From contig JAOTTD010000010.1 of the NCBI GenBank assembly GCA_029864565.1, positions 1-64,000 of the forward strand: 64,000 nucleotides of DNA. Direction: 5' to 3'. This DNA comes from Thermoplasmata archaeon (GTDB lineage: Archaea > Thermoplasmatota > Thermoplasmata > UBA10834). Positions 23,138-31,420 of the stretch are shown piece after piece. Position numbers and translations under genes: made by a program. How positions within the stretch are numbered: the stretch's first letter is position 1; each line of letters begins with the position of its first letter. Under the pieces are notes generated by a model, which worked only from the letters and a program-made list of their open reading frames with translations, searched no databases and was not told the origin of the DNA.

Positions 23138-24988
23138 ATGGTTAAACGAATTGCCTACTCAATTGGCGTCCTGTCCTGTCTGATTGTGCAAGTCTTTGGA
23201 TCTTCTGCAATTCCAGCCGATGCAGAATCCGTCTCAGGATGGGGGGCGCCTGTTTTGATTGAGACTGACGACATTTGGAGTGCACAAGATCCCAGCATTG
23301 CCATGGACAATGCTGGCAATGCTATCGTCGTATGGGAGGGAGTTGACAGCATTTGGGCTAATCGATACTACGCTGGAATCGGTTGGGGCACCGCACAGCC
23401 GATTAGCCCCGATGATGGAATGGACTGCAATTGGCCAAAGGCTGTTGTTGACGATGCAGGAAATGGCGTCACGATATGGCAGAGGTCTGATGGCATCTGG
23501 GCCAATAGATTTGTGGTCGGAATGGGCTGGGGCACTGCATCACTCATAAGGACTGATGACTTGGGAACGTGCTATTGGCCCGCACTCGCGGGGGACAGCG
23601 CGGGAAACGCAATAGCCATGTGGATGCAAAACGACAGCATTCGAACAAATCTGTGGGCTATTCAATATACCGCTGATTCGGGCTGGGGCACGGCTACACT
23701 CATCGAGAATAGCACGGAAACTGCCTGGGGCCACAGAATTGCCATGGATGATGCAGGAAGCGCAATCGCCGTATGGATGCAGAGCGATGGCGTTCGGAGC
23801 AACATCTGGGTCAATAGATATGTCTGGGGGGCCGGATGGGGCACGCCGGAGCTCGTTGAAGACGACTTAGGATATGTCTCCCATCATGAAGTAGCCATTG
23901 ACTGTGCAGGAAATGCTATCGTTTTATGGAATCAGATGGATGAGGATGTATGGCAGCAGAATATCTGGGCCAGGCGATATGTCACAGGATCAGGTTGGGA
24001 CACGGCTGAGATAGTAGATAACCCAGACGAATCTAGTGGAGCGACACAGATTGCGTCCGACGGTGCTGGAAACGCCATCGTGGTATGGAGCCATTACCAT
24101 GACAGTAGCACCATGCAGGTATGGGCCAATCGGTATGTCCTCGGGAGTGGCTGGAGCGAACCGGAACTCATAGTGACTCTCGACTCAGGAGGATTGTACC
24201 CCCAGATAGCTGTCGATGATTCTGGGAATGGTTTTGCCGTGTGGATACAATCTGAAGACGATACGAACGAGCTCTGGGCAAGCAGATACGTACTGGGGAC
24301 TGGTTGGGGTGCAGCTGAACCCATTGACACTAATGATGCAGCTGAATCAGTCTTCTGGGCTCAAGTAGCCGTTGATGGCGCTGGAAATGCTGTTGTCGTA
24401 TGGGAGCAATATGATAGCGCTCCTCTCGGACGGCACGACATAGCGGCAAACCGGTATGTTGTACCAACGGATACTGTGCCTCCAGTCCTGTCGATTTCGA
24501 ATCCGATTGAAGGTGCAGTCATTGAATCCTCTGTCGTAACCGTATCAGGTGCGACTGAACCCGGAGCAACACTCGTGATTAATGGAATTGTGGTGAATGT
24601 AGAATCGAACGGGTCCTTCTCTGTCGAGATTGCCCTATTCGAGGGCACCAACAACATCGCGGCTACTGCAACCGACGATGCAGGCAATCCAACGACAGTC
24701 ACCTTAACCGTTACCTTCACTAATCCGGTCCATGAACTCGAAGAGGAGCTTAGCTTGGCGGAGGACGATCTGACCGCCTTGCGAGATAATCTGAACAGTA
24801 CACAAGGCGAACTTGACTCTGTGAACGAAGATCTAGAGAATTATGCCACCAAGACGCTCGCCTTCGGGAGCATCGCAGCCATCTTCGCAGCATTGGCAGC
24901 AGTGATGATAGTGATGTTTGTCGTGTTGAGGAAGAAAATCAACGCCATTGAGGGAAAATCGGTCGAAAAGGAGTCGCCACCTGATTGA
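23138..24988 (+). CDS. Stalked surface beta-propeller protein
   Basis: A 616-residue surface protein. The start is the ATG at 23138, right after GGTCGAGGG; the upstream in-frame ATG at 23087 lies just past repeat B, inside the conserved leader. After a signal peptide (IGVLSCLIVQVFGSSAIPAD) come eight imperfect repeats of 45-60 residues with the pattern DxAGNAIVVW ... WANRYxxGxGWGTA, likely blades of a propeller. A bacterial Ig-like module follows (SGATEPGATLVINGIVVNV), then a coiled coil (LEEELSLAEDDLTALRDNL) and one membrane helix (FGSIAAIFAALAAVMIVMFV) with a basic tail. It probably displays a binding head on a stalk. The ligand is unknown. Head/stalk/anchor order is the same as in the Kelch protein at 25228-26877. 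Confidence 0.8.
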   Translation: MVKRIAYSIGVLSCLIVQVFGSSAIPADAESVSGWGAPVLIETDDIWSAQDPSIAMDNAGNAIVVWEGVDSIWANRYYAGIGWGTAQPISPDDGMDCNWPKAVVDDAGNGVTIWQRSDGIWANRFVVGMGWGTASLIRTDDLGTCYWPALAGDSAGNAIAMWMQNDSIRTNLWAIQYTADSGWGTATLIENSTETAWGHRIAMDDAGSAIAVWMQSDGVRSNIWVNRYVWGAGWGTPELVEDDLGYVSHHEVAIDCAGNAIVLWNQMDEDVWQQNIWARRYVTGSGWDTAEIVDNPDESSGATQIASDGAGNAIVVWSHYHDSSTMQVWANRYVLGSGWSEPELIVTLDSGGLYPQIAVDDSGNGFAVWIQSEDDTNELWASRYVLGTGWGAAEPIDTNDAAESVFWAQVAVDGAGNAVVVWEQYDSAPLGRHDIAANRYVVPTDTVPPVLSISNPIEGAVIESSVVTVSGATEPGATLVINGIVVNVESNGSFSVEIALFEGTNNIAATATDDAGNPTTVTLTVTFTNPVHELEEELSLAEDDLTALRDNLNSTQGELDSVNEDLENYATKTLAFGSIAAIFAALAAVMIVMFVVLRKKINAIEGKSVEKESPPD

Positions 24989-25019
24989 GAGATAGTCGCA
25001 GAAATGAGAAGAAATGAAA

Positions 25020-25099
25020 GGGTTTGTCCCCGGTGGAAAATCCGATTGATTTTCTCCGGCTTCGGACATACTGGCTCGGCAGAGATTCAAATCCCTCTG
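25020..25099 (+). repeat. T-arm-like repeat, copy C
   Basis: 80 bases, one shorter than copies A, B, D and E in the middle hairpin. GGGTTTGTCCCCGG, TTGATTTTCT, CTTCGGACATACTGGCTCGG and CAGAGATTCAAATCCCTCTG are clear. It begins 32 bases after the propeller gene stop. Downstream, ACAGACGGAATAAAGG may be a relic of the leader seen after copies A and B. Confidence 0.8.
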
Positions 25100-25227
25100 G
25101 AGCTTCGATACAAGGCAAAACAGACGGAATAAAGGAAGGGGGTTTGGCGAGGGGCAATCAACCTCTCGTGAGAGACCAACGAGTGTCGTCTATCTCTCAA
25201 TCCGATTCATCAGTCCCGACGCATATC

Positions 25228-26877
25228 TCATGTGCTTGGAGGAGGCGGTGACACGCCGGATCTGCGGCCCATGACCATCATGAGAACCATGAGGACGATG
25301 ACTACGATGAGCAGGCCGATGACGGCATACTGTAGAGAGTTGTCGGCCTTCTTGTCCAACGATGTCTGTACGTCGTTCATGGATTCCTGCATCTCGGTCA
25401 GGACATCCCGCAGCTCGTCCAGCTGAGCCTGCAAGTCGGTGATGTTGCCGTCAGCGTCGGAGAGTTGAGCCTCGAGAGCATCGAGCGCCGCCTCAAGGCC
25501 CGCGATGTCCGTCGCCTGAGCGTCCAGGAGTTCGGTCAAGTTTGTCTTCAGCATCTCCAGTTGTTCCTCGAACGTGTATGCATCTGTCACGGTTACGTCT
25601 AATGACTTCTCTGGGAAGTCCGATGGATAGAATCCCACGTCCACAACGAGTGTGTAATCGCCTGCGGGCGTTGCGGCCGGGATATCCAGCACGAACTCCG
25701 CGGGTTCAAGGACAGGGACCCAGACCTCCCACACTGAATGCACAGTTCCAGAGTCCGAAATGAGATATGCGTCTGCATAGTAGCCGTCCGGGTGTGCGAA
25801 TGCTAAATCCAGCGTGACCCCGAGATTCAAGGAACCGCCTTGGGCCACTGGTGTTCCCGAGAGGGTAACTTCCAAATGCGCGACCTCAAGAGATAGAACA
25901 GTGCTCATCACATCCGTATCGTTGTTGCCTCCGAAGATGTAGAGCATTCCCTCGGGAGTCGCGACAGCGCCCGCGTGCCTCACACCGACTGGGAGGGCGG
26001 GGCCGTCGTGCCAATCGCCATCATACGTGTCATACCAATAGGTTGTGTCATAACCCGGGCCGATGTTGTATCCATCGCCCCCGCCGCCCATCACGAAGAT
26101 GTTCCCGTCAACGGCAATAGCACACGATTGCGAGGCCACGGGTACTGGCATCTCATCTCCAAGTCCGTACCAAAAGTCTCCATCCACTGAGTAGACGTAG
26201 ACCGTGGCGCTGCTGTCAGTCCATGAGGAAATGCTGCCTCCCAAGTAGTACAAGCTGCTCCCCTGGTAGAGGCTCACGAGGGCCCCTGAGTTGCGAGCCG
26301 AAGGCATCGGGGTTCCCATGGACCATGAGTCCATCAAAGGATCGTAAATCTGCACCGTATCCATGTTGCCGTAGGTTTCATTATTGCCACCTATGACATA
26401 TATCATGTCGTTGTAACCCAGGGCTGCCCTGCCCTGCCAGACGCCTGTCGGCATACTGGTTCCCAGATGCCACGAATCGGTGTCGGGGTCATATATCTGG
26501 ACTGCGAATTCTGGGGAGTCTCCACCGAATATGTACAGTTTTCCGTCGGGACCCACAACACCAGCCGCCCCCCGTGTTGGAATTGGCAATGGGGCCAATG
26601 AATTCCACGATCCAGCATCCAAGTCGTAAGAACTTGCCTCGTCCGTGGGACTGTAGGGGTCAGTGTTGTTCACTCCTCCCATCACATAGACGACTCCTTC
26701 TGCGCCATAGAGGATGACGGCCTGCGCCCGGGGCCCGTCCATAGATGGCTCTTCAACCCACTCTCCCGTCAGAGCTGCGCTGACAGGAGTTGCAGTTAAG
26801 CCCAACGATGCAGATGCCAGCAGGAATGCGAATGCTCCCGCCAACACAGCAGTCTCACCAACTCCTATACTTCTCAT
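25228..26877 (-). CDS. Stalked surface Kelch-repeat protein
   Basis: A 549-residue protein starting at the ATG at 26877 after AGGTGAG. After a signal peptide (TAVLAGAFAFLLASASLG) it has about six Kelch repeats with the GG...Y/W pattern: VVYVMGGVNNTDPYSP, KLYIFGGDSPEFAVQIYD, MIYVIGGNNETYGNMDTVQ, LYYLGGSISS, IFVMGGGGDGYN, and LYIFGGNNDTDVMST. These should fold as a beta-propeller. An Ig/CARDB-like beta domain follows (TLSGTPVAQGGSLNLGV), then a long heptad coiled coil of about 90 residues, then a membrane helix (AVIGLLIVVIVLMVLMMVMG). The tail is SPPPPST. It resembles the neighbouring propeller protein in plan though not in head sequence, and lies on the opposite strand. Confidence 0.85.
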   Translation of the reverse strand: MRSIGVGETAVLAGAFAFLLASASLGLTATPVSAALTGEWVEEPSMDGPRAQAVILYGAEGVVYVMGGVNNTDPYSPTDEASSYDLDAGSWNSLAPLPIPTRGAAGVVGPDGKLYIFGGDSPEFAVQIYDPDTDSWHLGTSMPTGVWQGRAALGYNDMIYVIGGNNETYGNMDTVQIYDPLMDSWSMGTPMPSARNSGALVSLYQGSSLYYLGGSISSWTDSSATVYVYSVDGDFWYGLGDEMPVPVASQSCAIAVDGNIFVMGGGGDGYNIGPGYDTTYWYDTYDGDWHDGPALPVGVRHAGAVATPEGMLYIFGGNNDTDVMSTVLSLEVAHLEVTLSGTPVAQGGSLNLGVTLDLAFAHPDGYYADAYLISDSGTVHSVWEVWVPVLEPAEFVLDIPAATPAGDYTLVVDVGFYPSDFPEKSLDVTVTDAYTFEEQLEMLKTNLTELLDAQATDIAGLEAALDALEAQLSDADGNITDLQAQLDELRDVLTEMQESMNDVQTSLDKKADNSLQYAVIGLLIVVIVLMVLMMVMGRRSGVSPPPPST

Positions 26878-27164
26878 CTTCTCACCTAGTAATACTCGGC
26901 CGCAGTATGGCATCTGCCCCCACGGCTCCGTGTCTTTCGGGAGCATTGGTCTATACCGTTATATAGCATCTACCCCTGCCGAGTAAGGCTCGCTCGGCCC
27001 ACTCTGCTCAATAGAAGAGGCCGTAGGGGCGGAACGGCGGGCATACAGTAGACAATTCAGTTCGTGATTCTTGAAGCCCCATAAGAACGAAAGGCAACCT
27101 GATGCATTTTGGAAAATAGAAGAAAGGGAGAGCGGATCTCCCTGTTTCAACCGGCTCTTGCCCC

Positions 27165-28328
27165 TCAGTTGTAGTCCACGAGGAAGTCATACCAGCCCAA
27201 ATCGACTGCGAAATCGACCTCGGCGTATGCTGGAGAATAGAAGGACCAGTCTCCCCTCACTCCCCACCATATCGTTAGACCTCTCGAATCCTCGGCTCCC
27301 TGGCCTCCCCAGACAGCCAGAACAGCGCTGTCCACAAGAGCGACCATGTTGGCAGTCGCGGTCCTCAGGTCGGCGTCGCTAATCTTGGAATTCGCCAGCA
27401 GTGTGTCGCCGAGGTCTGCCATGTCGACATGCTTGTATGTCGCCCATGCAGAATATGAATCCTTCAGCGCAGTTTTGTAGTATCTCGCGTATGCCCCGAG
27501 GTTTGCATGCATCTCCGCGATCCATGTATCGAGTGTCGTTATCGAGCTTCCAATGACCCCGACGTCGATCGCCGACAATCCTACCGTCGTGGCCCAGCTC
27601 AGAGGCGCATAATAGGCTTCCCAACCATCGATCATGTCAACAGCGACCTGCGCCGGCGTTCTCGTGGGGTCCTGCGCGACTTGCGTCCACATCAAATCGT
27701 ACGGGAATCCATTCTCCGGTATGGTCTCCTCCGATGCGACCATCAGGTCCACAAGGCCGGTCTGTGCGACTTCGTAGACGACTTCTACGGCGGCCATGTT
27801 GCATGCGTCGAATGACAGGATGTCTATGAAGACGCCAGCTCCTTCGATGGCGGTCTGCAGTTCGTCCATCGTAATCTCATCATCGGAGGTCTGGTCATCG
27901 CTGATGTACCTCCAGGCATATCCATGGTCCCACATGGTTATCCCGAGTTTGTCGGACGGATAGAGCGTCGTGACTTCCGTGATGAACCACTGGAACGTGG
28001 CGCCGTCTCCGTAGTTCATCTCCTCATAAGTGTCGACCAGAGTGACGACACCGCCAGAAATCTCGTACAGCGAGCTTCCATTCTGGGCGACCCAGTCCAT
28101 CATCGCGACTATGTTCACATCAGAGTTCGCTGGTATGTTCTCGAGGGCTGGACGGCTGAAGTCATCCCAATACCGTTCAAGGTTGTTGTCCCCGTTGACA
28201 TAGATTGCCAAAGTCCACGACGTTGGCTCTCCCTCTCCCTTCGCGTGCATAGTCATTGCCAAACTAGGCACGACGAGAAGGGAGGCAATCAAAATGCCTA
28301 GGCCCACTTTCGAAATGTGTCCCCTCAA
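27165..28328 (-). CDS. Secreted clostripain-like cysteine peptidase (C11)
   Basis: A 387-residue exported protease of the clostripain/gingipain clan. The TTG start at 28328 follows GGGGTGA; it gives a signal peptide (GLGILIASLLVVPSLAMTMH). WTLAIYVNGDNNLE opens the catalytic domain. The catalytic histidine lies in GITMWDHGYAW near residue 135 and the catalytic cysteine in ILSFDACNMAAVEV near residue 180; VASEETIPENGFPY is also typical. The C-terminal part has the caspase-like sheet ending in YSPAYAEVDFAVDLGWYDF. C11 enzymes usually cleave after Arg or Lys. There is no membrane anchor, so it should be released or attached to partners. It is cargo of the island, upstream of the Kelch stalk gene in the same direction but 287 bases apart. 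Confidence 0.88.
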   Translation of the reverse strand: MRGHISKVGLGILIASLLVVPSLAMTMHAKGEGEPTSWTLAIYVNGDNNLERYWDDFSRPALENIPANSDVNIVAMMDWVAQNGSSLYEISGGVVTLVDTYEEMNYGDGATFQWFITEVTTLYPSDKLGITMWDHGYAWRYISDDQTSDDEITMDELQTAIEGAGVFIDILSFDACNMAAVEVVYEVAQTGLVDLMVASEETIPENGFPYDLMWTQVAQDPTRTPAQVAVDMIDGWEAYYAPLSWATTVGLSAIDVGVIGSSITTLDTWIAEMHANLGAYARYYKTALKDSYSAWATYKHVDMADLGDTLLANSKISDADLRTATANMVALVDSAVLAVWGGQGAEDSRGLTIWWGVRGDWSFYSPAYAEVDFAVDLGWYDFLVDYN

Positions 28329-28669
28329 TTTTGTTCACCCCTGCGAGAAACACCATTTGTCTTACGTATGCAAAGTTTCCGCACTGAAAATGTTTATGGC
28401 CAGTATACTATAAGAACTATGGTTTTCGCCTGTCTGGAAGTGGCCTATCCAATGCCGTTTATCATCTCGAAAGCCCATGTTCAATTTGGGATACGAAATC
28501 CGAATGTATTGCCAATCAGGACCCCCTTCCGTCGTCCAGATAGCAACGATGCGCCGTCCTCGCGAATCGTAACTGGATGTCGAATAGTGGCTTTCGTTCG
28601 TCGTATTCTTGATCAACTACGGTATTGGCTGGGGCCACTTCACCATAACATTCTGGAGGGAATGGAAAG

Positions 28670-28750
28670 GGGTTTGTCCCCGGTACGAAATCCCGCTTGA
28701 TTTTCTCGGGCTTCGGACATACTGGCTCGGCAGAGGTTCAAATCCCTCTG
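28670..28750 (+). repeat. T-arm-like repeat, copy D
   Basis: 81 bases: GGGTTTGTCCCC, CCCG-cttgattttct-CGGG, CTTCGGACATACTGGCTCGG, and CAGAGGTTCAAATCCCTCTG. It is the copy closest to the tRNA-Trp 3' end, since the next bases (CCTCCAC) continue the tRNA-like sequence and then the integrase 3' end. TGGAGG 34 bases upstream of the T-arm region could even pair with CCTCCA like an acceptor stem. Confidence 0.8.
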
Positions 28751-28817
28751 CCTCCACACCTACGCATAGCTAGTGTAGTCGTCCGTCCGAGAAATTAATG
28801 CATCTATTGTACTGACG
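28734..28817 (+). repeat. Right attachment-site repeat with integrase C-terminal remnant
   Basis: A second copy of the tRNA-Trp 3' end joined to an integrase end. The minus strand over 28760-28795 reads ISRTDDYTSYA then stop, against ISRSDDYTGYA at 20884-20920. Further upstream integrase sequence is not recognisable here. This is the likely right border of the 7.9 kb element, or the left border of a second tandem one. Confidence 0.6.
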
Positions 28818-29138
28818 GGTTTGGACCTGAAGGGGCTTCCGAGCCTGCCAAGCCATACGACCTTGGGAGAATGCGGGCTCTGGCCTGATGTGGTCGTAAC
28901 ATCGTTCTGTGGTATTGCTCGAAGAGTGTCTAGCACCTTGGAGATCGGCTCAATCGGCGCTCCTGCATCCTTGCACGCAATAGCCTACCTCGCCATTCCA
29001 AAACACAAACGGGGTATTGCATCATGGTAGGCAACGTTGGCTTTCTGGAGGACTTTCCTCAGATTATGAAGTGCAGCGACGAGATTGGACGGACAGAAAA
29101 CGAGTTAAGGAGTTTCTATAGTTTGTCTACCAACAGGT
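28818..29138. other. Intergenic region, no supported gene
   Basis: About 320 bases beyond the right att-like repeat. A 69-codon frame (28821-29030, plus) contains LPSLPSHTTLGE, which faintly recalls the N-terminal part of some IS transposases, but the match is too short to call. Otherwise nothing was recognised. Confidence 0.4.
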
Positions 29139-29858
29139 TCACTTTCCGTTGACTCCGCGTCCATGCTCCTTTGACAACAGCTCAAGCGTCAGCGTCGAGA
29201 GCTGGAAGTCATTGAAGTACTCGACTTCAGCGAGTATCACACCGCTCTCAGCCTTGGTGTCACCAGGTGCGCCTGCGGTTATATCAACACCCAAAGGCGT
29301 TATCGGGTTCCCGTCAGGGTCCTCTGATGGGACTTCGCCGATCCAGAAGCTCAGCCTGTAGTCCCCAGACGACAAGGTCCTCGTGTCCCAGTTGAACCCG
29401 TACAAGAGTCGCCCCTCGGAGTTGATCTCCGCCTTGTACGCGTCCCTGCTCTCCGGACCCTCAATCCACAGGTCCTCGCCGATTGATCTCGGGTCGTAGA
29501 TTACGTCCCACGTCCCGTCTGCGTCCTGCTTCTCGATCATGAAGTGCGCCGCAAGGGTATACACGTAAGCGCCCGTCGCTGGCTCGGTCAGGATAACCTC
29601 GACCCTCACCTTCGAGCCTGCACTCCACTGGTGGTAAACTATGTCGTCCGACCAGTCAATCATCACGTCATTCGCGGCTCTGACGAAGAGCGTTCCGCTG
29701 TCCCGTATTTCGCCATCAGCGACTACCGAGCCGTCGACGAAGTACCCCTCTGGGCACACCACGTTGAACAAGAGCGGATTTTCCGCCGCTGCCTGTCCCG
29801 AGCACATGACCAACATGGCCAGCGCCGCGGCTCCTGCAAAGAATGCCTTTCCTTTCAT
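29139..29858 (-). CDS. Secreted protein, paralogue of the 4.3 kb secreted protein
   Basis: A 239-residue exported protein. The ATG at 29858 follows GGGGAGGAC. The signal peptide is AFFAGAAALAMLVMCSGQAA. The mature domain is beta-rich and acidic. Its GRLLYGFNWDTRTLSSGDY segment matches GHLIYGMLWDTNGLGEGTY in the protein at 4304-5317, and the following strand plus LSFWIGE/VSVRLGY also aligns, so the two share a domain. It lacks the Gly/Asn-rich tail of that paralogue and ends in a basic KEHGRGVNGK. It lies just outside the right border of the tRNA-Trp element, between repeat copies D and E. Function unknown. Confidence 0.72.
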   Translation of the reverse strand: MKGKAFFAGAAALAMLVMCSGQAAAENPLLFNVVCPEGYFVDGSVVADGEIRDSGTLFVRAANDVMIDWSDDIVYHQWSAGSKVRVEVILTEPATGAYVYTLAAHFMIEKQDADGTWDVIYDPRSIGEDLWIEGPESRDAYKAEINSEGRLLYGFNWDTRTLSSGDYRLSFWIGEVPSEDPDGNPITPLGVDITAGAPGDTKAESGVILAEVEYFNDFQLSTLTLELLSKEHGRGVNGK

Positions 29859-30073
29859 GTCCTCCCCTCGTAATTGTCAGCGAATGAGGTCCCCATCAGC
29901 AGAGGAACCGCGTCTTGAGACACCCACTCTGCCATCGGGTAGCATGGATAGGATGGATATATTGGTATTGGTACAGACTTCAATATGACGGCGTGGCGAA
30001 AATCATACTGACTCGACGTATCTCCACTGGAAGGAGACCACACATCGAGGTATGAAGGATTGAGATAGGATGC

Positions 30074-30274
30074 GTGGTGGACGCGGGCCTCAAAATGCAC
30101 TTCTCAAGAGATGGCCTTGTTCTGAGAAAGATCCTTCTGACAACACATGTCGCCAACAGGACAACAAGAGCTCTCTGCGAGAGAGTTGGATTTACTGAGT
30201 GCGAAAGGGTCAATAGCATGTACGAGGACGGAATCACAGCCCTGATATACGGCATTGATACGAGGCTGAATTAG
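30074..30274 (+). pseudogene. GNAT acetyltransferase, C-terminal remnant
   Basis: A 66-codon frame whose second half, TTHVANRTTRALCERVGF and then VNSMYEDGITALIYGI, matches the end of GNAT N-acetyltransferases (the TxxxN..A..LYE..GF pattern and final strand). The acetyl-CoA-binding loop and everything before it are missing, so this is a decayed or truncated gene. It lies between repeat copies D and E, in a region that otherwise shows no coding sequence. Confidence 0.5.
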
Positions 30275-30386
30275 CCGTGACCAACGCTTGATGGGGCATT
30301 TTCAAAGGCGGCCTTTGTCAGTTTCATGGTCTGCAATCCCACAGAGTCCACCAGTGAGAAGAGGCCATAGAGGCGGAGAAATGAAA

Positions 30387-30467
30387 GGCGTTTGCCCCCT
30401 GTACGAAAATCCGATTGATTCTCTTCGACTTCCGATATACTGGCTATGAGAGATTTCAAATCCTCTG
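30387..30467 (+). repeat. T-arm-like repeat, copy E (most diverged)
   Basis: 81 bases: GGCGTTTGCCCCCTGTACG, TCCGATTGATTCTCTTCGA, TCCGATATACTGGCTATG, then GAGATTTCAAATCCTCTG. It keeps the same length and order as the others but with weaker stems. The segment just before it (30357-30377, AGAAGAGGCCATAGAGGCGG) recurs at 27013-27033 with two changes, and resembles the leader found after copies A and B. Confidence 0.7.
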
Positions 30468-30538
30468 TTCCCAGTCAAACGTCAAGCATGGCCGCAAGAA
30501 AGGCGCATTTTAATGCCGTCATTCTAGCGTGGTCCGAC

Positions 30539-31420
30539 CTATCCTACCGAGATCAAGATAATGCCCAGAATTACAATACTGAGAATCATCCAGTCCAGCC
30601 GCGACAGCCTCTCGCTCAGGAGTACGCGCGCTCCAAGTATGGTCACGATCGGGTACGCAGAAATGAGGGGGAAAACCAGCGACGCTGCGCCCTGTGATAC
30701 CGCGGAGGTCTCTGCGAAGTATCCGAGCTGCCAGAGCTCTGCCACGACTATAGCACCTATGACTGGCACCGTCCACTTGGGGAAGAAGACGCTCCACGAG
30801 GCACGCTTGTGACGAAGGTAGACGAAGCCTATCGGTGGCAGCACAAAGACATACAGACCAAGGTAGCCGATTAGCGGAAGGCCTTCGAGCGCCATCTTGA
30901 TGAATATCGCGCCGACGCCCCATAGGAAGAACGTTGCCAAGCTGAGCAATAGGGAAGACCGACTGAAGCCGGTCACGTTCCCTGCCGAGCGGCCGTGGGA
31001 GAACGAGAGGGCGACCATGCTCGCTATGATCATTGATATGCCCAGGCAGCTCAGCAGGCCGAGTCTCTCCCCAAGGAACGTTATCGCGAGGAGCGCCGTC
31101 AGGGCTGGGTACGCTGCGGTTATGCTGCCGACCATGCTCACGACGCCACTCTCGAGCGCCTCAAGGAAGATGTAGAATCCCCCTCTTGCTGTCGACGCGC
31201 CGATGAGGCCGTACAGGACGTATTCGAGATGGTCGAGGTACTCTCCCCAAAGGAGGACGGCTCCGATGAATATGAAGATGTACAATGGCAAAGAGACGAC
31301 CAAGTTGATGGCAACCATCGATGTGGCGTTGAGGGCTCTGACGGTGGCCTTCGCTATGACTTGGTCCAGGCCGTATATCAAGAGCGCGCACAGGGCGAGC
31401 GAGACTGCAGCTTCTATCAT
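30539..31420 (-). CDS. EamA/DMT-family membrane transporter
   Basis: A 293-residue drug/metabolite-transporter protein with ten membrane helices in two homologous EamA halves. Helix ends show the family pattern: ALESGVVSMVGSITAAYPAL with ALLAITFLGERLGLLSCLGI in half one, and TSAVSQGAASLVFPLISAYP with VLLSERLSRLDWMILSIVIL in half two. The start is set at the ATG at 31420, which follows GGCAGGAG; an upstream GTG-type start adds nine unlikely residues. It probably exports a metabolite or amino acid; the substrate is not predictable. Confidence 0.87.
   Translation of the reverse strand: MIEAAVSLALCALLIYGLDQVIAKATVRALNATSMVAINLVVSLPLYIFIFIGAVLLWGEYLDHLEYVLYGLIGASTARGGFYIFLEALESGVVSMVGSITAAYPALTALLAITFLGERLGLLSCLGISMIIASMVALSFSHGRSAGNVTGFSRSSLLLSLATFFLWGVGAIFIKMALEGLPLIGYLGLYVFVLPPIGFVYLRHKRASWSVFFPKWTVPVIGAIVVAELWQLGYFAETSAVSQGAASLVFPLISAYPIVTILGARVLLSERLSRLDWMILSIVILGIILISVG

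Larger units (their letters stand above)
20881..28757. mobile_element. Degenerate element integrated at tRNA-Trp
   Basis: About 7.9 kb lie between two copies of an att-like direct repeat (20858-20941 and 28734-28817). The segment holds an integrase C-terminal fragment against the tRNA, a zinc-ribbon membrane protein, two stalked propeller proteins, a clostripain-like protease and four copies of the T-arm repeat. No replication, capsid or partition gene is seen, so it looks like an eroded genomic island rather than an active virus or plasmid. Boundaries rest on the repeats. Confidence 0.5.

Noticed and set aside
28662-28757. Repeat D as an intact tRNA gene
   Set aside because: A T-arm and a weak acceptor-like pairing can be drawn, but no proper D-arm or 7-nt anticodon loop exists, and the T-stem pairs one base out of register.
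28821-29030. Possible transposase remnant (LPSLPSHTTLGE)
   Set aside because: The resemblance covers about ten residues only; no catalytic motif or inverted repeats were found.
21577-30467. The five repeats as a CRISPR array
   Set aside because: Copies are 1.4-3.6 kb apart, vary in sequence and enclose genes; there are no short regular spacers or cas genes.
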